Position numbers and translations under genes: made by a program
Notes under the pieces: generated by a model
The model's input: the letters and a program-made list of their open reading frames with translations, nothing else
Database searches by the model: none
Told to the model about the DNA's origin: nothing
Assembly (NCBI RefSeq): GCF_025460805.1
Contig: NZ_JAMXFJ010000003.1
Span: 219,545-283,544 of the forward strand
Reading direction: 5' to 3'
From: Microvirga sesbaniae
GTDB lineage: Bacteria; Pseudomonadota; Alphaproteobacteria; Rhizobiales; Beijerinckiaceae
DNA: 64,000 bases
Shown: piece after piece, positions 36,224 to 46,117 of the stretch
How positions within the stretch are numbered: position 1 is the stretch's first letter
How the letters are laid out: the number at the start of each line of letters is the position of its first letter

Positions 36224-37630
36224 TCACCCCCTGAAGAACAGGAGCGTCAGGAGCATGAAGGTCGGGATCAGGATGGCGCCCGACCAGAGCAGATAGCCGA
36301 AGAAGCTCGGCATCTTCACGCCGCCTTCGCGGGCAATCGCATAGACCATGAAGTTGGGCGCGTTGCCGATATAGGAGTTCGCCCCCATGAACACGGCGCC
36401 GGCCGAGATGGCCGTGAGCGTCAGCGCCCCGGTGGTCATCAGCTGCTGCGGATCGCCGCCGGCCAGCTCGAAGAACACCAGATAGGTCGGGGCGTTGTCG
36501 AGGAACGAGGACAGCCCGCCCGACAGCCAGAAATAGGCCGCGTTGTTGGCGCTGCCGTCCGGGTTGGTCACGAGCGCGACGAGCGGCGCGAAAGCCCCGT
36601 GCGCTCCGGCCTTGAGCATGGCGAGCACCGGGATGATCGCGATGAAGATGCCGGCAAACAGCTTCGCCACCTCCTGGATCGGTCCCCAGGAGAAGCCGTT
36701 CTCGATCCGGTTTGCCTTCGAGGTCGTCTTCAGGGAGATCACCGTCACGACGATCATGATCAGATCGCGCAGGGCGTTGGCGAGCTCGATCTCCACGCCG
36801 AGCACGGTGACACGGCCGAGATCCGTGGTGGCGCTCATGAGGATCGCCGCGATGATGATGAAGATCAGGAGGAAGTTGATGCCGCCCGTGACCCGCACCG
36901 GGTTGTCGGGCGTCGGGTCGGGCCGGACGCGCCCTTCCTTCCGGTAGACCACGAGATCGATCACGAAGAACAGGGCGAGCAGCAGGAGGCTGGCGAACAG
37001 GGTCTCCGGCAGCAGGTGCGTGGTGGTCCAGAAGAAGTCGACGCCGCGCAGGAAGCCCAGGAAGAGCGGCGGGTCGCCGAGGGGCGTGAGCGAGCCGCCG
37101 ATGTTCGACACCAGGAAGATGAAGAACACGATCACATGGACGTTGTGCCGCCGGTCGTCGTTGGCCCGCATGATCGGGCGGATCATCACCATGGAGGCGC
37201 CTGTCGTGCCGATGAAGCTCGCCAGGACGGTGCCGAGGCCGAGGAGCATCGTGTTGGTGCCGGGCGCCCCGTGGATGTTGCCGCGCACGAGAATGCCGCC
37301 CGCCACCGTGAACAGCGCCAGCAGCAGGAGGATGAAGGGGATGTATTCGAGCAGCGCCGTATGGGCGAGGGCGTGGATTGCCGTGGTCGGCCCGAAGGCG
37401 ACCGCCATGGGGGCCAGGACCAGCAGGCCCCAGCCGGCTGCGATCTTTCCCTGGTGGTGCTCCCAGACATGGGGGGCGAGAAGCGGGAACAGCGCGATGG
37501 ACAGAAGGATGCCGGCGAAAGGCAGGGCCCAGGCGAAGCCGAGGCTCGCCCCGTCGAACTCGGCCGCGAAGGCCGCCTGAGGCAGGAGGGTGAGCACGCC
37601 GGTCAGCGCCAGGCTCGTGATGCGAAGCAT
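36224..37630 (-). CDS. Sodium:proton antiporter (CitMHS-type)
   Basis: A 468-residue inner-membrane ion transporter of the IT superfamily, commonly annotated as a sodium:proton antiporter (NhaD-like). About 12 helices are predicted. A conserved first re-entrant region (GTTGASMVMIRPIMRANDDR and SNIGGSLTPLGDPPLFLGFL) is mirrored in the second half (GGLSSFLDNAPTYLVFFELA and SYIGNAPNFMVYAIAREGG). The N-terminus (MLRITSLALTGVLTLLPQAA) resembles a signal or first helix. The substrate ion is by family analogy only. The ATG at 37630 is the only good start. It is separated from the TRAP genes by a strong terminator. Confidence 0.85.
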   Translation of the reverse strand: MLRITSLALTGVLTLLPQAAFAAEFDGASLGFAWALPFAGILLSIALFPLLAPHVWEHHQGKIAAGWGLLVLAPMAVAFGPTTAIHALAHTALLEYIPFILLLLALFTVAGGILVRGNIHGAPGTNTMLLGLGTVLASFIGTTGASMVMIRPIMRANDDRRHNVHVIVFFIFLVSNIGGSLTPLGDPPLFLGFLRGVDFFWTTTHLLPETLFASLLLLALFFVIDLVVYRKEGRVRPDPTPDNPVRVTGGINFLLIFIIIAAILMSATTDLGRVTVLGVEIELANALRDLIMIVVTVISLKTTSKANRIENGFSWGPIQEVAKLFAGIFIAIIPVLAMLKAGAHGAFAPLVALVTNPDGSANNAAYFWLSGGLSSFLDNAPTYLVFFELAGGDPQQLMTTGALTLTAISAGAVFMGANSYIGNAPNFMVYAIAREGGVKMPSFFGYLLWSGAILIPTFMLLTLLFFRG

Positions 37631-37735
37631 ATCGTCGGTTCCCCCTCAGGTGCCGCTCGGACCGGCATGGTTTTTCTCGGTCGCGCCGTGGTTCTATGGG
37701 ACGGGCGACCGGTCCGCAACGGTTCGCCCGTTAGC

Positions 37736-37764
37736 AAAAAGGCGGGCTCCGAAGCCCGCCTTTT
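37736..37764 (-). terminator. Intrinsic terminator of the TRAP operon
   Basis: A perfect 12-bp stem (37737-37748 with 37753-37764, loop CCGA) is flanked by A and T runs on both sides. On the minus strand it ends in five T, 22 bases past the dctM stop. It could also work on the plus strand. Confidence 0.88.
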
Positions 37765-37785
37765 CCTGTTTTGCCCGAGCGTCCG

Positions 37786-39681
37786 TTACTGGATCTTCGG
37801 AGGCTCGTCGAAGTTCAGGCCCGGGAGGCCGCCCGGTTCGCTTCCCGGCGCGCCCAGGCCCGGCACCAGGAGTTCGTCGAGCTTCTGCTGCACCGCCGCC
37901 GGATCGACCACGGGACCGGCCGCCTTGTAGTGGGTGACGAGGCCCGGGAAGGCGATCACGATACCCACCATGATCAGCTGGATGATCACGAAGGGAACGG
38001 CGCCCCAGTAGATCTGCCCCGTGGTCACGGGCTCCATCTTCTTGCCCGTCACGCGGTCGATATACGGGATCTTCGGGGCCACCGACCGCAGGAAGAAGAG
38101 CGCGAAGCCGAAGGGCGGGTGCATGAACGAGGTCTGCATGTTCACGGCCAGGATCACGCCGAACCAGATCAGGTCGATGCCGAGCTTGTCGGCCGCGGGC
38201 CCGAGGAGCGGGATGATGATGAAGGCGAGCTCGAAGTAGTCGAGGAAGAAGGCCAGGAAGAACACCAGCGCGTTCACGAAGACCAGGAAGCCGACCTGGC
38301 CGCCCGGAAGCGAGGTGAGCAGGTGCTCGACCCAGATGTGGCCGTTCACCCCGTAGAAGGTGAGCGAGAACACGCGTGCGCCGATCAGGATGAACAGCAC
38401 GAAGGCCGAGAGCTTCGCGGTGGCTTCCGTCGCCTGGCGGACCAGGGTCCAGTTGAACCGCGCCGGGTTGTTGTCGAGCTTGCGCTTGATGGCCGCGAGG
38501 ATCACCGAGCCCAGGGCTCCCATGGCGCCGCCTTCGGTCGGCGTCGCGAGGCCGATGAAGATGGTGCCCAGCACCAGGAAGATGAGCAGGAGCGGGGGCA
38601 CCATGACGAAGGTGACCTGCTGGGCCATGTTCGACATGAGGCGAAGGCCCGTGAAGCGCTCGACGATTCCGACGATGAGCGCATAGATCACCCCGGCCAG
38701 GATCATCTCGAAAGTGAGGGCGAAGTTTTCGTGGCCCTGGCTGTGCAGATAGGCGTAGATGCCCGCCAGGACGGCCGCGAGGACGACCGAAATGGCGACC
38801 CGCTTGGCGCCCAGCATCTTGTTCATGAGCGCGCAGATCAGGGCCACGACGGTGGCCACGCAGATCGTCAGGATGACGAAGTCGGCGCCGGCCTTGGTTC
38901 CGGTTTGCGACATCACGTAGTAGCCGACCAGCCCCGAGAAGACGACCAGGATGCCCAGCTGCCACACGCCGCGCGCCCCGTCGGGCTCGCGGTAGCCGAT
39001 CGCCTCCGGGGGCAGGCCGGGGGCCGATTTCGGGTACACGATCGACATCAGCATGACATACCCGGCGTAGAGCGCGGTCAGGATCAGGCCGGGGAGGAAC
39101 GCGCCTTCGTACATGTCGCCCACCGACCGGCCGAGCTGGTCGGCCATGACGATGAGAACCAGCGAGGGCGGGATGATCTGGGCTAGGGTGCCCGAGGCCG
39201 CGATCACGCCGGAGGCCAGCCGGCGGTCATAGCCGTAGCGCAGCATGATCGGCAGGGAGATGAGGCCCATCGAGATCACGGAGGCGGCCACGACGCCCGT
39301 GGTGGCCGCCAGCAGCGCGCCCACGAAGATCACCGCATAGGCGAGGCCGCCGCGCACGGGGCCGAAGAGCTGGCCGATCGTGTCGAGCAGATCCTCCGCC
39401 ATGCCGGAGCGTTCCAGCACCAGTCCCATGAAGGTGAAGAACGGGATTGCCAGCAGCACCTCGTTCGACATGGTGCCGAAGATGCGGTCGGGCAGGGCCT
39501 GGAGGAGGGGCCAGGAGAGGGTGATCGTCTCGGGTGCGTAGGGAGCAAGCTCCACCGCGATGAAGAAGAACAGGAGGCCGTTCGCGGCGAGCGCGAAAGC
39601 CACCGGATAGCCGAGCAGGAGGAAGATCACGAGCGCCGCGAACATGATCGGCGCGAGGTTCTGGGCAATCAATGCAGCCAT
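37786..39681 (-). CDS. dctM: TRAP transporter large permease (long form)
   Basis: A 631-residue membrane component of a tripartite ATP-independent periplasmic transporter, which takes up carboxylates or related solutes using the sodium gradient. DctM hallmarks: SNEVLLAIPFFTFMGLVLER, GGLAYAVIFVGALLAATTGV, ASGTLAQIIPPSLVLIVMAD and GLATPTEGGAMGALGSVILA. The usual DctM is about 425 residues. Here about 150 extra residues with four or five added helices (roughly 225-375) split the domain, a form seen in the subgroup often labelled mannitol/chloroaromatic transporters. The C-terminal 50 residues are soluble and proline-rich. It follows dctQ by 41 bases. No binding protein gene (dctP) is in the window. 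Confidence 0.92.
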   Translation of the reverse strand: MAALIAQNLAPIMFAALVIFLLLGYPVAFALAANGLLFFFIAVELAPYAPETITLSWPLLQALPDRIFGTMSNEVLLAIPFFTFMGLVLERSGMAEDLLDTIGQLFGPVRGGLAYAVIFVGALLAATTGVVAASVISMGLISLPIMLRYGYDRRLASGVIAASGTLAQIIPPSLVLIVMADQLGRSVGDMYEGAFLPGLILTALYAGYVMLMSIVYPKSAPGLPPEAIGYREPDGARGVWQLGILVVFSGLVGYYVMSQTGTKAGADFVILTICVATVVALICALMNKMLGAKRVAISVVLAAVLAGIYAYLHSQGHENFALTFEMILAGVIYALIVGIVERFTGLRLMSNMAQQVTFVMVPPLLLIFLVLGTIFIGLATPTEGGAMGALGSVILAAIKRKLDNNPARFNWTLVRQATEATAKLSAFVLFILIGARVFSLTFYGVNGHIWVEHLLTSLPGGQVGFLVFVNALVFFLAFFLDYFELAFIIIPLLGPAADKLGIDLIWFGVILAVNMQTSFMHPPFGFALFFLRSVAPKIPYIDRVTGKKMEPVTTGQIYWGAVPFVIIQLIMVGIVIAFPGLVTHYKAAGPVVDPAAVQQKLDELLVPGLGAPGSEPGGLPGLNFDEPPKIQ

Positions 39682-39722
39682 TGATGGAAACTCCGAAAAC
39701 TTGATGTCAGGCGCCGAAAGGA

Positions 39723-40352
39723 TCAGCTCACGCCGTCGCCGGGGGGCGTGCCGCCCTTGCCCGGCGTGTTGACGGTGCCGATCTCCTGGATGAGGCGCTC
39801 CGCCTCCGCCTCAGCGCTGTGAGCGCCGGCGCTGTCCTGCTCGTCCACGAGCTCGCCCTTCATGATGGCCACGCGCTTGATCAGCTCGCTCAGCCATTGG
39901 AAGAACATCGAAATGAAGCCGAGCAGGATCAGCCCCTTGGCCGGCCAGATCAGAAGGCCGCCCGCATTCGACGAGACTTCGCCCGACCGGTACGAGTTGA
40001 GGAAGAACGGGACGCACAGCCAGAGCAGCAGGGCCACGAAGGGAAACAGGAAGAACAGGTGCCCGAAGACGTCGATCGTGTCCCGACCGCGCTTGGAGAG
40101 CCTGCTCGAGACGATGTCGATGCGGATGTGCTCGTTCGCCTTCAGGGTCCAGGCCGCGCAGAGCATGAAGACCGCGCCGAACAGGTACCATTGCAGCTCG
40201 AGCCAGGCATTCGAAGAAACACCGAAGATGCGCCGGATGAACGCGTTGATCGCGGAGACCAGGATGGCCGCCACGATGGCCCAGGCGGCGATCTTGCCGA
40301 GGCGCTCGTTGATCGAGTCGATGACACGGGATAGCCCAAGAAGTGCCGTCAC
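39723..40352 (-). CDS. dctQ: TRAP transporter small permease
   Basis: A 209-residue small membrane subunit of the TRAP transporter. Four helices are predicted (IAAWAIVAAILVSAINAFIR, LQWYLFGAVFMLCAAWTL, FGHLFFLFPFVALLLWLCVP and GLILLGFISMFFQWLSELIK). EWQW-type residues expected at helix 2 appear as LELQWYLFGAVFML, with KANEHIRIDIVSSRL after it. It is longer than the average DctQ (about 160) owing to a soluble C-terminal tail. A GTG start at 40352 is used, preceded by GGGGGAG at 5-base spacing; there is no competing ATG. It is first of the dctQM pair. Confidence 0.9.
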   Translation of the reverse strand: MTALLGLSRVIDSINERLGKIAAWAIVAAILVSAINAFIRRIFGVSSNAWLELQWYLFGAVFMLCAAWTLKANEHIRIDIVSSRLSKRGRDTIDVFGHLFFLFPFVALLLWLCVPFFLNSYRSGEVSSNAGGLLIWPAKGLILLGFISMFFQWLSELIKRVAIMKGELVDEQDSAGAHSAEAEAERLIQEIGTVNTPGKGGTPPGDGVS

Positions 40353-40625
40353 CTGTCTCCCCCTTGAAAACTTGTTGAGATCTTGCGGCCTAGCTATCGG
40401 ACTTGGAGCGGCCTCGCTAGTGCCGATTTAGTCTAAAGCAAGGTTTGAGCCGTCCGTAGCGGAGAAATTTTCAGGCTGCAAGCGGCCCCTTTGTTAAAAG
40501 TTTAGGCAGTCCAAGGGTTTGATGACGATAGGAAACTTGCGGGTCCGAGCCGGGGGTTTTTTGTCCCAGGGCGATCCTCCCGGTCCTGCGGGTTGGTTTT
40601 CCTCGACGGCAATGGCTATAAGTTC
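40353..40625. other. Intergenic region upstream of dctQ
   Basis: 273 bases before the palindromic element A5, forming the divergent promoter region of dctQM and the NnrU-like gene. It is more AT-rich than the surroundings around 40430-40520 (AAATTTTC, TTTGTTAAAAGTTTAG). I see no clear sigma-70 or sigma-54 hexamer pair and no RNA gene. Confidence 0.5.
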
Positions 40626-40744
40626 CTAGAGCATCGCACGGAAAAGTGGCCCCGGTTTTCCGTTCCGACCGATGCTCTCATTCAAGAAGAATGCATCGGA
40701 TGGATCCCAAAAGTGCAAGTCCACTTTTGGGTCCGATGCTTTAG
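40626..40744. repeat. CTAG-type double palindrome, copy A5
   Basis: 119 bp from CTAGAGCATCGC to GATGCTTTAG (right end TTAG rather than CTAG). Halves have inner arms CGGAAAAGTGG.../TTTTCCG and AAAAGTGCAAGTCCACTTTT, joined by a linker containing CTCATTCAAGAAGAATG. It ends 16 bases before the NnrU-like start, so it lies in that gene's leader. Confidence 0.87.
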
Positions 40745-40760
40745 CAACCGGAGACCTCCC

Positions 40761-41351
40761 GTGACGCTTCTGATCCTTGGCCTCGTGATCTTTCTCGGCA
40801 TGCATGCCTTCAGCATGGCGCGGGGCGTCCGGGCCGGCCTGATCGGGAGGATCGGGGAGGGGCCCTACAAGGGTCTCTACTCCCTCGTGTCCCTGCTCGG
40901 GGTCGTGCTGATCGCGATCGGGTTCGGCCAGTACCGGGAGGGCGGGTACATCCCGGTCTGGGATCCCCCGGTCTGGACCCGCCATCTCGCCCTCCTGCTG
41001 GTCTGGGTCGCCTTCGTGTGCTTCGTGGCGGCCTATCTGCCGGGGCGCATCAAGCGCGGGCTGAAGCATCCGATGCTCGCCGGCGTGAAGATCTGGGCCT
41101 TGGCGCACCTTCTCGCCAACGGGGACCTGGGGTCGATCCTGCTCTTCGGCTCCATCCTGGTCTGGGCGGTGCTGGCCCGCATCAGCGCGAAGCGCCGGGA
41201 CGTGGCGGCCCAGCACGGGGGCACGGCGGCCCCGGCCGGATGGCGCAACGACGTGCTGGCGGTGGCGATCGGCACGGCGGCGTATCTGGCCTTCGTGTTC
41301 TGGCTCCATCCCTGGCTGATCGGCGTTCCCGTCCTGCCCATGCGGGCATGA
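40761..41351 (+). CDS. NnrU family membrane protein
   Basis: A 196-residue integral membrane protein of the NnrU family. NnrU was found with nitric-oxide metabolism genes in denitrifiers, but most homologues, including those outside denitrification clusters, have no proven role; some are related to isoprenoid or carotenoid enzymes of the isomerase type. Features: LGLVIFLGMHAFSMARGVRA, GPYKGLYSLVSLLGVVLIAI, VWTRHLALLLVWVAFVCFVA and the conserved HPMLAGVKIWALAHLLANGD. About six helices. The GTG at 40761 with GGAG 7 bases upstream is chosen; no ATG is available. No nir or nor genes are near. Confidence 0.85.
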   Translation: MTLLILGLVIFLGMHAFSMARGVRAGLIGRIGEGPYKGLYSLVSLLGVVLIAIGFGQYREGGYIPVWDPPVWTRHLALLLVWVAFVCFVAAYLPGRIKRGLKHPMLAGVKIWALAHLLANGDLGSILLFGSILVWAVLARISAKRRDVAAQHGGTAAPAGWRNDVLAVAIGTAAYLAFVFWLHPWLIGVPVLPMRA

Positions 41352-41422
41352 AGCCTCTCGCCATGCGCGGTCGTCTATGTTAGGCGACCTCCTTCGATGC
41401 AGGAGGCGGCCGCCCGAGCCGC

Positions 41423-42109
41423 ATGAGAGACACGATGGCCCCGAACGACGAGTTCATTCGCGAAGTCGATGAGGAATACCGCCGCGACCGGATCGCCCAG
41501 ATCTGGAATCGCTACAACGGAATCATCATTGCCGTCGTGGTTCTGATCGTGGCGGGCGTCGGCGGGTGGCGCTTTTGGCAGCACACCCAGGAACAGCGCG
41601 CCCAGGAAGCGGCCGTGCGCTACGAGGAGGCCCTGCGCCTCTCTTCGGAGGATAAGGGACAGGAATCCCAGGCCGCCTTCGAGACCGTCGTGAAGGAGGA
41701 CGGCGCCACCGGCTACGCCATGCTGGCCCGCTTCCGCCTGGCCGCCGAGCTGGGGCAGCAGAACGCCGAGAACGGCGCCTCCGCGTTCGACGCGCTCGCC
41801 AACGACGGCTCCGTCCCGCCGCTGTGGAAGGACCTTGCGCGTCTGCGCGCCGCGTGGCTGCGCATCGACACCGCCGAACCGGCCCGCCTGCGCCAGGCCG
41901 TGGAGCCGCTGGCGGCTCCCTCCAACGCGTGGCGTCATTCGGCCAGGGAACTCTTGGGATTATCCGGCCTTAAGGCCGGTGATATGGATTATGCGGGTCG
42001 ATGGTTCGACCAGATCGCCGCCGACCGCGAGACGCCCTCTTCCCTGAGGCAGCGCCTCGCAGTCTATACCGCGCTCGTGGCGGGCGGTCCGGTCCAGGCG
42101 ACCCAGTGA
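41423..42109 (+). CDS. YfgM-like membrane-anchored TPR protein
   Basis: A 228-residue protein with a short cytoplasmic N-terminus ([20 protein letters not shown]), one transmembrane helix ([20 protein letters not shown], about 32-52) and a periplasmic tetratricopeptide-like region (about 55-215). This is the layout of the YfgM/AncA family (TPR_21), which in E. coli is a companion of the SecYEG-PpiD translocon. It stands 22 bases upstream of der, as yfgM stands near der (yfgK) in E. coli; bamB, which lies between them there, is absent. The ATG at 41423 or 41435 could start it. Confidence 0.85.
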   Translation: MRDTMAPNDEFIREVDEEYRRDRIAQIWNRYNGIIIAVVVLIVAGVGGWRFWQHTQEQRAQEAAVRYEEALRLSSEDKGQESQAAFETVVKEDGATGYAMLARFRLAAELGQQNAENGASAFDALANDGSVPPLWKDLARLRAAWLRIDTAEPARLRQAVEPLAAPSNAWRHSARELLGLSGLKAGDMDYAGRWFDQIAADRETPSSLRQRLAVYTALVAGGPVQATQ

Positions 42110-42131
42110 GACCAGCAGGATAGGACAGGAC

Positions 42132-43475
42132 ATGACGGCGACCGTCGCCATTGTCGGGCGGCCGAATGTCGGCAAATCGACTCTCTTCAACCGGCTCGTC
42201 GGCAAGAAGCTGGCGCTCGTGGACGATCGCCCGGGCGTGACCCGGGACCGCCGCGAGGGCGAGGCCAGGCTCGGCGACCTGGAATTCCGCATCATCGACA
42301 CGGCGGGTCTCGAAGAGGCCACCGAGGAATCGCTCCTCGGCCGCATGCGCGCGCAGACGGAAGCGGCCATCGCCGATGCGGACGTCATTCTCTTCGTGAT
42401 CGACGCCCGCGCGGGCATTCTGCCGGCCGACCGGCCGTTCGCCGAAATGGTCCGCCGCTCAGGCAAGCCCGTGATCCTGATCGCCAACAAGGCGGAGGGC
42501 TCGGGCGGCATGGCGGGCGCCTACGAGGCGTTCGGACTGGGGCTCGGGGAGCCCGTTCCCCTGTCCGCCGAGCACGGGGAGGGAATGGCCGACCTGTTCG
42601 AGGCCCTGATGCCTCACTTCCCCGACCCGGACGACGTCGAGGAGGAGGACGATCCGAACAAGCCGCTCCAGGTCGCCATCGTGGGTCGGCCGAACGCCGG
42701 CAAGTCGACCCTCATCAACCGCATGGTGGGCGAGGAACGGCTGCTCACCGGCCCCGAGGCCGGCATCACCCGCGATTCGATCTCCCTCGACTGGGAGTGG
42801 CGGGGGCGTCCGATCAAGCTGTTCGACACGGCCGGCCTGAGGAAGCGCGCCCGGGTCGAAGACAAGCTCGAGAAGCTCTCCGTGGCCGACGCGCTGCGTG
42901 CCGTGCGCTTCGCCGAGGTGGTGGTCGTTCTGCTCGACGCCACGATTCCGTTCGAGAAGCAGGACCTCTCCATCGTCGATCTGGTGGAGCAGGAGGGCCG
43001 CGCCCTCGTGATCGGCCTCAACAAGTGGGATCTCGTCGCCGACCAGCAGGGGATTCTGAAGGATTTGAAGGAGAAGGCCACCCGCCTCCTGCCGCAGGTG
43101 CGCGGCGCCCCGGTGGTGCCGCTCTCGGGTCTCGCCGGCAGCGGCATCGATCCGCTCATGAAGGCGGTCTTCCAGGTCTACGAGACGTGGAACTCCCGGA
43201 TCCCGACCGCGAAGCTCAACCAGTGGCTCTCCGAAGCGCTGGAAGCCAATCCGCCGCCGGCCGTGTCCGGCCGGCGCATCAAGATCCGCTACATGACCCA
43301 GGTGAAATCGCGCCCGCCGCATTTCGCCGTCTTCGGCAACCAGCTCGACGCCCTGCCGAAAAGCTACACCCGGTATCTCGTCAACGGCCTGCGCGAAGCC
43401 TTCAACCTTCCGGGGACACCGATCCGCGTCTCGCTGCGCATGGGTCAGAATCCGTTCGACAAAGAGCGGAAGTAG
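42132..43475 (+). CDS. der: GTPase Der (EngA)
   Basis: A 447-residue double GTPase essential for maturation of the 50S subunit. The first G domain has [18 protein letters not shown] (residues 9-26), DTAGLEE and NKAE. After an acidic linker ([11 protein letters not shown]), the second G domain has [38 protein letters not shown] and NKWD. The C-terminal KH-like domain (about 355-440) contains [20 protein letters not shown]. All G motifs are intact. The ATG at 42132 follows AGGATAGGACAGG. It is co-directional with the TPR gene and convergent with the GGDEF/EAL gene, with only six bases between stops. Confidence 0.97.
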   Translation: MTATVAIVGRPNVGKSTLFNRLVGKKLALVDDRPGVTRDRREGEARLGDLEFRIIDTAGLEEATEESLLGRMRAQTEAAIADADVILFVIDARAGILPADRPFAEMVRRSGKPVILIANKAEGSGGMAGAYEAFGLGLGEPVPLSAEHGEGMADLFEALMPHFPDPDDVEEEDDPNKPLQVAIVGRPNAGKSTLINRMVGEERLLTGPEAGITRDSISLDWEWRGRPIKLFDTAGLRKRARVEDKLEKLSVADALRAVRFAEVVVVLLDATIPFEKQDLSIVDLVEQEGRALVIGLNKWDLVADQQGILKDLKEKATRLLPQVRGAPVVPLSGLAGSGIDPLMKAVFQVYETWNSRIPTAKLNQWLSEALEANPPPAVSGRRIKIRYMTQVKSRPPHFAVFGNQLDALPKSYTRYLVNGLREAFNLPGTPIRVSLRMGQNPFDKERK

Positions 43476-43481
43476 GCGAGA

Positions 43482-45881
43482 TCAGTTCCAGGCCGCTTTG
43501 ACCTGAGGCTGCGGCAACGCCACGACGTTCGCCGCGATCAGCGGCACGAACTCCTTGATGGGCGCCGGGCGGCCGAACAGGTAGCCTTGCGCCTCGGCAC
43601 ATCCCTCGAGCCCGAGGAACCGAAGCTCTTCCGTCGTTTCGACGCCCTCGGCGATCACGGGAAGGCCCAGGCCGCGTCCGAGGCCGAGCACGGCGCGCAC
43701 GATGGCGGCCGCCTGAGGGTTCGCATGGACGGCCTGGATGAAGGATCTGTCGATCTTGATCTTGTCGAACGGGAAAGCGCGCAGGTTCGACAGGGAGGAA
43801 TAGCCCGTTCCGAAATCGTCCATGGCAATGTTGACGCCGAGCGCCTTCAGCCGCTGGAGCGAGTGGAGCGCCCGGCTGGGATCCCGGACCAGCGCCGTCT
43901 CGGTGATCTCGATCTCGAGGCGATGCGGCGGCAGATTCATCTCGCCCAAGGTCGCCTCGACGAACTCGACGAAGCCGTCGCTGGTCAGCTGAAGCGCCGA
44001 GACGTTGACCGCGATGGTCAGGGGACGCATCCAGGTGGCGGCCTCGCGGCAGGCTTCGCGCATCACCCATTCGCCGAGCTTGAGGATCAAGCCGCTCTCC
44101 TCGGCGATCGGGATGAAGACGGACGGCGGAACATTGCCGCGCACAGGGTGGTTCCACCGCAGCAGAACCTCGAACCCGTTCACCTCACCCGTTTCGACCT
44201 GTGCCTGCGGCTGGTAGACCACGCTCAGTTCGTTGTTCGCGATCGCGCCGCGCAGATCATGCTCGATGCTGCGACGCTCCCGGATCTGGACCCCCATGGC
44301 AGCCTCGAAGAAGCGATAGGTTCCCTTGCCCTCGGTCTTGGCGCGATACAGCGCCGCGTCGGCGCTGGAGAGAAGCTCGGTGCGGTCCTTGCCGTCCGAC
44401 GGATACAGGGCGACGCCGATGCTGACGGAGACGAGGCCCGCGGGAATGCCGTCCTGCTCCCAAGCGAGGCTTTTCAGCAGGGTGTCGGCGAGCCGCCCCA
44501 CCTGAGCCGGATCGGTCACGAGGGGAGCGATAATGGCGAATTCGTCGCCGCCCAGACGCGCGAGCATCTGTCCCTCGCCGAGGACCGAGGAGAAATGCTT
44601 GGCGATGTCCTGGAGCACGCGGTCGCCGGCGGCATGACCGTAGATGTCGTTGACCTCCTTGAAGCCGTCCAGGTCGAGACACAGGAGGGCGAGCTGCCGA
44701 CGGGCCCTGCGATGGAAGCGGATCTCACGGTCGAGGCGGTGGTCGAAGCTGGCCCTGTTGCCGAGGCCGGTGAGGGGGTCGTGATGGGCGAGATAGCGGA
44801 TCTGGGCCTCCGCATCCCGACGGTCGCGGAGGTCCCGGAACGCCACCACGTTGTGCGGCGCGCCGTTGTAGCTGATCTGGCGCGCGATCAGTTCGACGGG
44901 CATCAGCGCACCGTCCGCATCCCGCAATTCGGTTTCGATGGCGCGGCCCAGGGAGGCGAACAGCGTGTCGCGCTTGGCGGCGTCGGGAACCCATTCCGAC
45001 AGGTCCCGGCCGGCGATCTGCTCGGCCGTCAGGCCTGTCAGCCGGGCGAAGCTCTGGTTGACCGTCACGATGACGTCGCCGGCACAGACCACGAGGCCTT
45101 CCACCGCGGCATCGGTCAGGTCCCGCATTCTCTCGATCTCCAGGGAGGCGCGCCGGCGATCCCGGATATCGAGGCTCAGCGCAACGACCGCGATGAGGAG
45201 AATGGCAAGGCTGACGAGCGCCACGCCGGCCGCCAGCCAACCCGAATGGATCGAAGAGGCCGACAGGGCAATGGACGGATCGGGCGTGATGGCGACCGCT
45301 CCCATGGCGGTGAAGTGGTGGCTGCAGATCGCAAGGGTGAGCAGCAGCGCGCCCGACAGCTTCGTGCGCAGCGTCGTGCCGCCGAGCGCAACGGACAAGG
45401 CTGCCGCGCCGATCGCCGCTCCGAGCCCGATGGACGCCGCCACCAGCCCATGGTTCCACGCGATCGTGCCCGCGACCTCGAAGGCGGCCATGCCCGTATA
45501 ATGCATGACCGCGATGCCGCCGCCGACGAGTGCCCCGCCGATCCAGGGCGCCGCGACATGGCCCGGCCGGAGCGCCGCGCCGAACCCGAGGCCGGTCAGC
45601 AGAACCGCCGCGATCAGGGAGACCACGGTCAGGACGACGTTGTAGGCGGTCGGCACGGACGGGGAAAAGGCCAGCATCGCGATGAAATGCGTGGCCCAGA
45701 TGCCGAATCCGGTCGAAGCTGCCGCGATGCCGAGCCAGGTTGCGCGATTGCCGCCGTCCGAGCGGCGCACGTGGTGAAGCAGGTTGACGGCCGTCAGCGA
45801 GGCGAGCGCACAGACCAGGGCCGCGAGAGCGACGAGGCGGAGATCGTGGTCGGAAACGACGCAGTCATAGACGGTCAGCAT
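43482..45881 (-). CDS. MHYT-PAS-GGDEF-EAL c-di-GMP signalling protein
   Basis: A 799-residue membrane protein that may both make and break cyclic di-GMP. The N-terminal MHYT sensor (about 1-220, seven helices) shows the three signature sites WATHFIAMLAF, VMHYTGMAAF and CSHHFTAMGAV, proposed to bind copper and sense O2, CO or NO. A PAS domain (about 255-370) follows. The GGDEF domain has intact RLGGDEFAI but no RxxD inhibitory site upstream. The EAL domain has the variant FEVLLRW but keeps NVSALQL, EITET, MDDFGTGYSS, KIDRSFI, AEGVET and QGYLFGRP, so phosphodiesterase activity is expected. The ATG at 45881 (MLTVYDCVVSDHDLRL) gives the normal MHYT start; 32 upstream codons are unlikely. Confidence 0.92.
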   Translation of the reverse strand: MLTVYDCVVSDHDLRLVALAALVCALASLTAVNLLHHVRRSDGGNRATWLGIAAASTGFGIWATHFIAMLAFSPSVPTAYNVVLTVVSLIAAVLLTGLGFGAALRPGHVAAPWIGGALVGGGIAVMHYTGMAAFEVAGTIAWNHGLVAASIGLGAAIGAAALSVALGGTTLRTKLSGALLLTLAICSHHFTAMGAVAITPDPSIALSASSIHSGWLAAGVALVSLAILLIAVVALSLDIRDRRRASLEIERMRDLTDAAVEGLVVCAGDVIVTVNQSFARLTGLTAEQIAGRDLSEWVPDAAKRDTLFASLGRAIETELRDADGALMPVELIARQISYNGAPHNVVAFRDLRDRRDAEAQIRYLAHHDPLTGLGNRASFDHRLDREIRFHRRARRQLALLCLDLDGFKEVNDIYGHAAGDRVLQDIAKHFSSVLGEGQMLARLGGDEFAIIAPLVTDPAQVGRLADTLLKSLAWEQDGIPAGLVSVSIGVALYPSDGKDRTELLSSADAALYRAKTEGKGTYRFFEAAMGVQIRERRSIEHDLRGAIANNELSVVYQPQAQVETGEVNGFEVLLRWNHPVRGNVPPSVFIPIAEESGLILKLGEWVMREACREAATWMRPLTIAVNVSALQLTSDGFVEFVEATLGEMNLPPHRLEIEITETALVRDPSRALHSLQRLKALGVNIAMDDFGTGYSSLSNLRAFPFDKIKIDRSFIQAVHANPQAAAIVRAVLGLGRGLGLPVIAEGVETTEELRFLGLEGCAEAQGYLFGRPAPIKEFVPLIAANVVALPQPQVKAAWN

Positions 45882-46117
45882 AACGGGCCTTCGCTGGCGA
45901 TCCGCTGCGGCAACGTCGCCGCCTGCCGAAAAGCCTGTCGGTATAGATCGATGGAAACGAGGCATCCGGTCTTTCACCGGGATGGCGGGGCGGCATCATG
46001 CCTTTGGACCGGCCTCGCGGAGAGGCGCCAATCCGCCATGGGTCTCGGGATTTTTCCCGCCCGGTAAGATGAGCCATCACCCGGCCAAGTCAACGAGGCG
46101 GCGGGCTGCGGCCGTGG

